From assembly GCA_951213105.1 (NCBI GenBank), contig OX578140.1, positions 33,013,518 through 33,077,517 on the forward strand: 64,000 bases of DNA, written 5' to 3'. Origin of the DNA: Amaurobius ferox. Lineage: Eukaryota; Arthropoda; Arachnida; Araneae; Amaurobiidae. The notes under the pieces were generated by a model, which saw only the letters and a program-made list of their open reading frames with translations, made no database searches and had not been told where the DNA came from. The translations under genes were made by a program, and so were the position numbers. This document shows positions 36,223 through 44,421 of the stretch, piece after piece (positions within the stretch are counted from its first letter, which is position 1; each line of letters starts with the position of its first letter).

Positions 36223-39200
36223 TCATTCTTGTTCCATTCTAGCGGATGAGTTGTTCGGTGCATTGCTTATTTTGTCTTCTTCACCAATATTCTGTTCATC
36301 TAAGAAAGTAGCAGGAGCTTTTCTGACTTTTTTATATAATATATTAAACATCTCATGCCGATTATTTTTGATAAGATTGTTTAAATACTTTGTTTTGTTG
36401 CCTGCCTTATCAAAACAAAGGTCATGCAATTTTTCAAAAATAGGACAAATATTAATTCCTACTCCATGTAATATCTTGGATAAACTCTTTGGCGTAAAAA
36501 GTTCTTTCTTGGCTAAGAAGTGATTTAAATAATTTTCTTTATTAAAATAAACTTTATGAAAATTTCTTAAAATAGAATTGGCATTACTTCCTGCCATGGA
36601 CAATATATTGGATAAATCACTCGGCATAAAACCCACTTTACAGAAATCAGCTAAAATCTGGGTTTTGTTTCCTGCCTCATCAAAACAAACATCATGAAAA
36701 TTTTTTAAAGCAGAACAAATATTAGCTCTTACTCCATGCAATATATTACATAAATTGCTCAGTGTAAAACCTTTTTCCTCATTTAAAAAATGGTTTAAAT
36801 ACTTTTTTGTTTCTCCTATAAAACAAAAATCATGAAATTTTTCTAAACTATCCGCTGCTCCACTTAATATACTGCACAAATCACATGGTCTAAAACCTGC
36901 GTTATAGAAGTCATCTAAAAGTTTTGTTCTTTTTCCTTTGTCATTAAAACAAACGCTATGTAATCTTTTTAAGATGGAAGAAGTATGAACTCCTGCTTTA
37001 CATAACATACAGGATAAGTTACATGGCTCAAAACCTGCCTCATAGAAATCATCTAAAAGTTTTGTTCTTTTTCCTTTGTCATTAAAACAAACACTGTGCA
37101 ATTTTTCAAAAGCATCTTTAGCTCTAGCTCCTACTCCACCTAAAATACTGGATAAGTTATACATCGTAAAAGTTTTTTCCCCATCTTTTTCCTCGGTAAA
37201 ATGCTTTAAATACTGCTTTTTATTTCCTTGCTCATCAAACCAAAGATCATATAAATCTTTAAAAGCTTTAGGAGCATTAGCTCCTGCTCCACCTAAAATA
37301 CTGAACATATTAGATAGATTTATTCCTTCTTTCTGTAGAGTTTTTAAATAGAGTGTTCTATTTCCTTTTTTATCAAACCAAAGGTTATATAAATCTTTAA
37401 AGGCTTTAGAAGCACTAGTTCCTGCTCCATGTAATATACTAGATATAGTAGATAGATTTGTTCCTTTTCCTTCTAGAGTTCTTAAATACTCAGTTTTATT
37501 TCCTTGCTTATCAAACCAAAAGTCATGTAAGTCTTTAAAAGCTTTTGCAGCATTAGATCCTGCTCCATGCAAAATACTGGATACAGTAAATAGATTTATT
37601 CCTTCTTTCTCTAGAGATTTAAAAAAATGTGTTCTATTTCCTTTTTTATCAAACCAAAGATTATATAAATCTTTGAAAGCTTTAGAAGCACTAGTTCCTG
37701 CTCCACTTAATATACTGGACACACGAACTAGATCTACTCCATTTTCTTCTAGTTGTATTAAATATTTTTTTTTTTTTACGTTCTGATCAAACCAAAGATC
37801 ATATAAGTCTTTAAAAGCTTTTGCAGCATTAGTTCCTGCTCCACCCAGAATACTGGACACATTAGATAGATTTATTCCTTCTTTCTCTAGACTTCTTAAA
37901 CATTGTTTTTTATTTCCTTTCTCATCAAACCAAAGACCATATAAGTCTTTAAAGGCTTCTTCAGCATTAGCTCCTGCTCGATGCAAGATACTGGACATAT
38001 TAGATAGATTTATTCCTTTCTCTTCAAGAGTTTGCAAATATTGTTTTTTATTTCCTTGCTCATCAAACCAAAGATCATATAAATCTTTAAAAGCTTTAGG
38101 AGCATTAGTTCCTGCTCCACCTAGAATACTAGACACATGAACTAGATCTACTCCATTTTCTTCTAGTTTTATTAAATATTTTGTTTTTTTCCCTTTTTTA
38201 TCAAACCAAAGGTTATATAAATCTTTAAAAGCTTTAGAAGCACTAGTTCCTGCTCCACTTAAAATACTGGACACACGAACTAGATCTACTCCATTTTCTT
38301 CTAGTTTTATTAAATATTTTGTTTTTTTTCTATTCTGATCAAACCAAAGATCATATAAGTCTTTAAAAGCTTTTGCAGCATTAGCTCTTGCTCCATGCAA
38401 AATGCTTGATATATTAGCTAGATTTATTCCTTCTTCTTCAAGAGTTTTAAAGTATTGCGTTTTATTTCCTTCTTCATCAAACCAAAAGTCATACAAGTCT
38501 TTAAAAGCTTTTACAGCACTATCTCCTGCACCATGCAAAATACTGGATACAGTAGATAAGTTTATTCCTTTTCTTTTCAGAACTTCTAGACACTTTTTTC
38601 CTTCTCCTTTCACTAAAAAACCTAAGAACTGATAAAACATAGACGTTCCTTCTCGGCCAACCACACTTTTAGCAAATTTAAATTCCTCATTAATGTCTTT
38701 ATTTTGTATCTCTTGATAACTAGATTTATTACTTTTGATATCTTCCAAAAGCTTTTCCATTATTCCTTTTCTGACAGGACCAAGTTCATGAGATTCTAAC
38801 CAACGTAATGCTATTTCATGTAACTCTTTGCAATTATATGGAATATTAGACTGGTTATCTATCTTACCTCTAATAACACTATTCAACTTTTCCCTATTAG
38901 GCTGGTGGACCAAGAATACTAATTTATCTAAAAATTTCTCTTTTATTTCTTTTTCATTCTCATCAGAAAGTCCTCCTTCTTCTTTTTCTTTCTGTAAAGG
39001 AGGTGGAAGCTTTAATAAACTTAAAAGCTTTTTTCTTGTTGTTTCCTCTTGTGAAAATTGATAAAGACCATTCCCATCTATACATGAACAATATCTTAAA
39101 ATTTTATACTTCTTCTTTCGAATATCCATAATATCAAATTTCAAAGGATGAAAATCTTTAGATTGTCCTTGTTTTAATTCCTTTTCTTCCGTAAGATCTA

Positions 39201-40542
39201 GACCTGCATTAGTATAGATAATAAAATATTTTATACCTTCCCCTAATTTTTCGATAAAAAGAGTAAAAAGCTTATCAATAGAAAACGTATTATTCTGTTG
39301 ACTGGAGGGAAATAACTGACTATAATCAATATTACTATCTGCGTTATGAGCCTTTAAGTAAGTAGTTCTACCATTATAATTGATAGTAATATCATTAGAT
39401 ATATCACGGCTTTTTCCTTCAAAATTTATGGAAAATATACTTTTATGTAAGAACATGTCGTGCAAAAAAAGCATTAATAAATTGAATTCATATATAATTC
39501 CAGATATATAGTTTCCAAGTTTTTTATGTTCTTCTAAATTACTTAATATTCTTTCTTGTAATGTTATATAATTGTAATTATTTTGAACTTCACTATTTTT
39601 TTTCATTTCACTTTTAATAATGCTGTTCAGTTCTTCTCTATTAGGCTGATTAACTGCAAATACTAATTTATCTAAAAACGCTTCTTTTATTTCTTTTTCA
39701 AATCCCTGAGAAAGCTCTCTTTTTTTTATTACTCTCTGCACGGCAGGCGAGAATATTAATCGCTTTAAGAGTTCTTCTCTTGTTGCTTTATCTTGGGAAA
39801 ATTGATAAAAACCATGCCCTTGTATGTTATTACTTGTAAATAAAAAGTTTTTTAGAATGTCATATTCCTCTATATTTATGCTATAAAATTTAAAAGGATA
39901 AAAGTTTTTGGATCGTCCTTGTTTTAATTCCTTTTCTTCTGTAAGATCCAATCCTGAATTAGTATAGACAGTAAGATATTCCACATTATATAAACTATCT
40001 GATTTAGAAATTAGATGTTTAACAAAACTATCAAAGTAACTATTAATAGAACAGCTTCGTCTTTCTTTATTAAATAACCTAGCATAATTGATGTTACTAT
40101 CTATATAATTATCCACATTTTCAACTTGTATATGAATAGACTTCCCCTTATAGCGGAGAACAATATTACTAAATTTATCAATTTCAGAATCTCCAAACGT
40201 CAATGACAATGAAGGATACTGATGTTCATACATAGACTTTCTAAGGGAGCAAAGCGCCGACAAGTCTAATTGATACATAAGTCTAATCAGCTGATGAGGA
40301 ATGCATCGATTAGTTTGATAAGCATTGTGCAATTCATCATGTCCAGGTTCATCTTGTAAACCACCAGGAAATATTGAATCGTCATTACTAGTGACACTGA
40401 CATCTATGCACACCCTTTTTGGTGCATTATTACTTTTGTCTGTAACAGAGCATCCACGTTTTCTACTCATTTTACGATTTCCCTTACCTGGACTCCTTGA
40501 ATGACTACCTTGTTTATGTGAGGAATTTTCAGTATTTTTCAT
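36223..40542 (-). CDS. Large modular protein: two PD-(D/E)XK-like modules plus 16 TALE-like helical repeats
   Basis: One uninterrupted frame. The first ATG gives 1439 residues; the frame also holds a GTG at 40579-40581, 13 codons earlier, right after an in-frame TGA, so ATG is preferred for a eukaryote (numbering here is from the GTG). Residues 20-60 are basic, with possible nuclear signals (SRKRG, PKRV). Residues 97-330 and 355-575 are two related modules sharing YTNxGLDLTEEKELKQG; they resemble PD-(D/E)XK-like domains of large modular proteins in arthropods and Rickettsiales, but catalytic positions look degenerate (IQVEN, YLKAHN where a Q/E-x-K would be expected). Residues 673-1411 are 16 repeats, mostly 46 residues, of form L-x2-[VIM]-SSIL-x-G-AG-x4-KAFKDLYxLWFD. 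The first half resembles TAL-effector or Bat repeats. Localisation and function are not known; nucleic-acid binding is inference. It sits beside bacterial mobile-element debris. Confidence 0.8.
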   Translation of the reverse strand: MKNTENSSHKQGSHSRSPGKGNRKMSRKRGCSVTDKSNNAPKRVCIDVSVTSNDDSIFPGGLQDEPGHDELHNAYQTNRCIPHQLIRLMYQLDLSALCSLRKSMYEHQYPSLSLTFGDSEIDKFSNIVLRYKGKSIHIQVENVDNYIDSNINYARLFNKERRSCSINSYFDSFVKHLISKSDSLYNVEYLTVYTNSGLDLTEEKELKQGRSKNFYPFKFYSINIEEYDILKNFLFTSNNIQGHGFYQFSQDKATREELLKRLIFSPAVQRVIKKRELSQGFEKEIKEAFLDKLVFAVNQPNREELNSIIKSEMKKNSEVQNNYNYITLQERILSNLEEHKKLGNYISGIIYEFNLLMLFLHDMFLHKSIFSINFEGKSRDISNDITINYNGRTTYLKAHNADSNIDYSQLFPSSQQNNTFSIDKLFTLFIEKLGEGIKYFIIYTNAGLDLTEEKELKQGQSKDFHPLKFDIMDIRKKKYKILRYCSCIDGNGLYQFSQEETTRKKLLSLLKLPPPLQKEKEEGGLSDENEKEIKEKFLDKLVFLVHQPNREKLNSVIRGKIDNQSNIPYNCKELHEIALRWLESHELGPVRKGIMEKLLEDIKSNKSSYQEIQNKDINEEFKFAKSVVGREGTSMFYQFLGFLVKGEGKKCLEVLKRKGINLSTVSSILHGAGDSAVKAFKDLYDFWFDEEGNKTQYFKTLEEEGINLANISSILHGARANAAKAFKDLYDLWFDQNRKKTKYLIKLEENGVDLVRVSSILSGAGTSASKAFKDLYNLWFDKKGKKTKYLIKLEENGVDLVHVSSILGGAGTNAPKAFKDLYDLWFDEQGNKKQYLQTLEEKGINLSNMSSILHRAGANAEEAFKDLYGLWFDEKGNKKQCLRSLEKEGINLSNVSSILGGAGTNAAKAFKDLYDLWFDQNVKKKKYLIQLEENGVDLVRVSSILSGAGTSASKAFKDLYNLWFDKKGNRTHFFKSLEKEGINLFTVSSILHGAGSNAAKAFKDLHDFWFDKQGNKTEYLRTLEGKGTNLSTISSILHGAGTSASKAFKDLYNLWFDKKGNRTLYLKTLQKEGINLSNMFSILGGAGANAPKAFKDLYDLWFDEQGNKKQYLKHFTEEKDGEKTFTMYNLSSILGGVGARAKDAFEKLHSVCFNDKGKRTKLLDDFYEAGFEPCNLSCMLCKAGVHTSSILKRLHSVCFNDKGKRTKLLDDFYNAGFRPCDLCSILSGAADSLEKFHDFCFIGETKKYLNHFLNEEKGFTLSNLCNILHGVRANICSALKNFHDVCFDEAGNKTQILADFCKVGFMPSDLSNILSMAGSNANSILRNFHKVYFNKENYLNHFLAKKELFTPKSLSKILHGVGINICPIFEKLHDLCFDKAGNKTKYLNNLIKNNRHEMFNILYKKVRKAPATFLDEQNIGEEDKISNAPNNSSARMEQE
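36349..38565 (-). repeat. 138-bp coding tandem repeat (16 units, 46 aa each)
   Basis: Units 1-9 are exactly 46 codons, unit 10 is 51, and units 11-16 are 46, 46, 42, 46, 44 and 50. The first ten (37171-38565) are nearly identical at DNA level, with shared words such as TCAAACCAAAGATCATATAA and TCTTTAAAAGC spaced 138 bp apart. The last six are diverged (SVCFNDKGKRTKLLDDFY type). All length changes are multiples of three, which argues for selection on the frame. Young units at the N-terminal side suggest recent expansion. Confidence 0.9.
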
Positions 40543-40654
40543 TAAGTTTAATAAGTTTTCATTGAGTGCCTGTTGCCGCACTCATCGTCAGTTCTACCGT
40601 AGATTTCAGAAGGGATGAATTGTTTCATGAATCAGGAGAAGGCCAACATGCTTT

Positions 40655-41040
40655 TTAAATTATTTTTACTACTGAAATTTTTTGGCAAATATTACATTCA
40701 AATTTCTTCCCAAAATGTAATTTACAATGGTCTCTGAACCTTGAATTACAAGAAAATTTTTTCAGGTATATATTACACACTAATCTCTCTCCACTATGTA
40801 AACGAAAATGCTGTTTCAAACTGGTTCTTGAAGTAAATGTTTTAGTACATATGTTACATACAAATGGTTTCTCAGCAGTATGCAAAAGATAATGTGTCTT
40901 CAAACTACTTTTATCCATAAAATATGTCTGGGATATATGCATATAAATAGTCCCTCCCCAGTATGTAAGAGTTGGTGCCTTTTCAAATTATTTTTATAAG
41001 TAAATGCTTTTTGACAAATATCACAGTTAAATGAATTCAG
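40655..41040 (-). pseudogene. C2H2 zinc-finger array, decayed
   Basis: The open part (40655-40942) reads KSSLKTHYLLHTAEKPFVCN then ICTKTFTSRTSLKQHFRLHS and HFGKKFECNICQK, with H-T-x-E-K-P linkers typical of C2H2 arrays. One finger has CNIYL in place of C-x2-C and another ends prematurely. Upstream (to about 41040) CDICQKAFTYKNNLKRHQLL and HTGEG continue in another frame. This is eukaryotic and bounds the bacterial-type block on the right. Confidence 0.75.
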
Positions 41041-41300
41041 ATGCAATCAATAATAACTTTTCCACCCACATTTGTTTTAAAATGTTTCTTGACAAGCAGC
41101 ACATGTAGATAATTTCCAGGAATCCAGTTTAAAATTCATTTTGAGATGCTTCCATCGAGATATATAATTATGCATATAAACCTCTTCTATGTACAGCATA
41201 GTGAGTTTGCAAACAGCTACATGCAGTAAATTCTTTTAAAAACATATTTCCAACAAATGAACTCGCATTAATGCATAAACTATATAAACTTCGCAATACT
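41041..41300 (-). pseudogene. Further degenerate finger-like remnants
   Basis: STCAACQETF near 41100 and EFTACSCLQTHYAVHRRG near 41190 look like remnants of more C2H2 fingers from the same gene, with stops between them. Confidence is limited. Confidence 0.45.
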
Positions 41301-42780
41301 TTATTAAATGAGTGGGGGCCTATTTTCCGGTTCGGCCCATTCGTGTTTTTAAATAAAAGGTACACTGAAATGAATTTTGAAGTAATCGATAATTATCTTA
41401 AATATGCTATTTGAAACACATTAAATAAAAAAAACGTCCCTCTTCCTCAGTATCAAGTTCTTTTTTACGAAGTTTCTGTAGTAAATTGAATTACAAATAC
41501 ATCACATATAACTCTCTTTTGCAATATGCTGAAAATGTTGATATAATATAAATATATTTGATGTATATTGTGTTGAGCTGGCTCCTTTTCATAACGTTAA
41601 ATTCGTTTCAATTGTTTACAAACAAAAATATCTGCTAACCATCTGTGTTGCCAATCCGAAAAAAACATTTCCCAAGCATGAAATTACGTTTCTAATTTGT
41701 GCTGAATCCAACTATTTAAGAGCATTCCAACTGGCAGCATGCGAAGTGACTGCTTCCACAATCCCTCGTGACCTCATCAATTCTTGACAACCAATCACAG
41801 ACATCCTACTAAAATATCTGTAACCTCCCACAATCTGTTGTTTGGTTTCTGGAAGGATTTCGACATTTTCAACTGTTAGGGTTAGTCCGGTACTTTTTTT
41901 TTTAATGAAGATCTTTTTCACTAGAATTAAAATGTTTAAAATAATGTTTTTCATTTTCAGGCGGATTTTACGAATCTTCAAACCAGTGCTTATTTGCAAG
42001 TAAAATATATGTTTTTTAATCTTATGTTTCTAAAACAGGATTTACTTTTGTTGATATATGTTTATTGTAGTTCTTCTTGACTTTTGTACATATTCTATTT
42101 CGTGTATTGTAATATTTATTGATATTTCTGTAAAATATTATTTGGGCATTATCCCAAAGATCTGTACGGTCTCTAATGTGGCGACTTCTTTGGCTCCAAT
42201 TCTCTTACGGCTCTCGATGTTATTAGAGCATGAGCACGAATGTAAATAAACAACCTGCGTAGTAGAATGTGCAGAAACGTAAGTGCAAAGGAGCATTATT
42301 TTTACCATTGAGCATAATGGTCCGTTTGGACGATGATGTCAAATAAAAATTGAAATTAAACCCATTAAACATCGAATTTATCGTTGTGATGAATATTAGT
42401 TATTTAGAATACATTAATAACAATATATATTTAAAGATTGTCATTTGTTAAAGTGCGTTTTAAGTGATTAAACACTACTACTCCTTTTTTCTGTAGTCAC
42501 TAAGTAGCGTTCTAAAGATGTATACATTTATTAGAAAATTCTGCAATCTATATAAGAGTGAGGGGAAAGATATATACCGATTTTTCGCAAAAAACTCGTG
42601 TATATAGTTTAATGAAAGTTAATATTTTATTTTCCGATTAATTAAAAATATCCATTAAAGAAGATAAATTTAGATATATCCTACAAAAACTAGAGGTTAA
42701 ACGAATGTAAGTTTCTAAAGTAATGTATGTGTCGTGTATTTGTATATATATATATATACATATGTATATATCGTAATTCA
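41301..42780. other. Non-coding stretch
   Basis: No gene recognised. A small (TA)n lies near 42745. The minus frame at 41712-41999 has no family signature. Confidence 0.5.
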
Positions 42781-42784
42781 ATGT

Positions 42785-43905
42785 ATATGTCGGAGGTCGC
42801 ACGTAGCAACAGGTATTCTGTGGCTCATAAAGTGATGTAGCAATTAGAACATGGATCTACGCCCGCTAAAACAAATCACAGAATCCGCCACTGCTGGCTG
42901 TCAGAGGTCGCACGTAGCAACAGCTGTGTGTGCAACGGGTGTTCTGTGGCTCATAGAGTGATGTAGCAATTAGAGCATGGATGTACGCCCGCTTCGCGAG
43001 CTAACCTCGCTACGCTCACCCGCTAAAAAAACATCACAGAATCCGATCCCGCTGGCTGTCGGAGGTCGCACTTAGCAACAGTTGTTTGTGCAACGGGTGT
43101 TCTGTGACTCATAGAGTGATGTAGAAATTAGAGCTTGGATCTACGCCCGCTTCGCGAGCTAACCTCGCTACGCTCACCCGCAAAAAAAACATCACAGAAT
43201 CCGGTCCCGCTGGCTGTCGGAGGTCGCACTTAGCAACAGCTGTTTGTGCAACGGGTGCTCTGTGGCTCATAGAGTGAAGTAGCAATTAGAGCTTGGATCT
43301 ACGCCCGCTTCGCGACCTAACCTTGCTACGCTCACCCGTTAAAAAACATCACAGAATCCGGTCCCGCTGGCTGTCGGAGGTCGCACTTAGCAACAGCTGT
43401 TTGTGCAACGGGTGTTCTGTGGCTCATAGAGTGAAGTAGCAATTAGAGAATGGATCTAAGCCCGCTTCGTGACCTAACCTCGCTACGTTCGCCCGCTAAA
43501 AAAACATCACAGAATCCGGTCCCGCTGGCTGTCGGAGGTCGCACGTGGCAACAGCTGTTTGTGCAACGGGTGTTCTGTAGCTCATAGAGTGATGTAGCAA
43601 TTAGAGCATGAATCTACGCCCGCTTCGAGAGCTAACCTCGCTACGCTCGCCCGCTAAAAAACATTACAGAATCCGATCCCGCTGGCTGTCGGAGGTCGCA
43701 CGTAGCAACAGCTGTTTGTGCAACGGGTGTTCTGTGACTCATAGAGTGATGTAGCAATTAGAGCATGGATCTACACCCGCTTCGCGAGCTAACCTCGCTA
43801 CGCTCGCCTGCTAAATAACATCACAGAATCCGGTCCCGCTGACTGTCGGAGGTCGCACGTAGCAACAGCTGTTTGTGCAATAGGTGTTCCATAACTCATT
43901 GAGTG
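42785..43905 (+). repeat. Satellite array, ~157-bp unit, about 8 copies
   Basis: The word GGAGGTCGCAC marks unit starts at 42792, 42903 (GAGG variant), 43061, 43219, 43376, 43534, 43691 and 43848: one spacing of 111, then 157-158. Each unit contains a CpG-rich imperfect palindrome region (CCCGCTTCGCGAGCTAACCT, then CGCTACGCTC) and a CATCACAGAATCCG word. It is markedly more GC-rich than its surroundings. Confidence 0.92.
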
Positions 43906-43929
43906 ATTTTCATGTTACGTCCGCCGCGC

Positions 43930-44106
43930 GGAAGTAAGCCTGTGCTCTGTGAACCATAGAACACCTAATGCACAAACAGATTTTGCTACGGGCGAACTTC
44001 AACATTTAGCGGGGCTGGATTCTGTGTTTTTTAGCGGAAAAGGTAAGACCGCGAAGCGGTCGTGGATCCATGTTCGAATTGCTACGGGCCAACAGTTGCC
44101 AACACA
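43930..44106 (-). repeat. Inverted, diverged satellite unit
   Basis: GAACCATAGAACACCTAATG, CACAAACAG, GGATTCTGTGTTTTTTAGCG and GTGGATCCATG are reverse complements of landmarks in the array unit, in the right order. The array therefore ends in a head-to-head inverted copy. Confidence 0.8.
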
Positions 44107-44256
44107 TCTATTGCCATATTGTGGCCAAATCTGACTGTAGCCCCGTTAACCGAGAAATACCAAACTTTGATTAAAAAACAATACCACGTTAACCCAAAAG
44201 TACCGAAATTTGATAAAAAACGATTCTTAGAAATTCGATAAAACACTTCTCACCTT

Positions 44257-44421
44257 CTACTTTTCTCCCCCCTTTTTTAAGGCGTCTTTCCTAGTCTTTT
44301 TCTCTTCAGGAGGTGGATCCATCATGTCAGGAGGATAAATTTTTATTATAGCCTCTAAAAACGACTTAAATAGCTTCTGATAATTTTCTATCGGCCAGGT
44401 AGGAATCAAACTGTAGGAAGT
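44257..44421 (-). other. Orphan open frame of unknown origin
   Basis: The minus strand is open for about 55 codons and reads WPIENYQKLFKSFLEAIIKI then YPPDMMDPPPEEKKTRKDAL before a TAG at 44257. The composition (charged tail, Pro-rich DPPPEE) is unlike chance frames of this AT-rich DNA and could be a terminal exon. An acceptor-like AG lies upstream but no partner exon is recognised. Confidence 0.35.

Noticed and set aside
36251..39061. Plus-strand open frames opposite the large gene
   Set aside because: They mirror the codon pattern of the minus-strand repeats and have no motifs.
41712..41999. Minus frame of 95 codons
   Set aside because: Lys/Ile-rich in its first half with no recognisable domain; length is compatible with chance.
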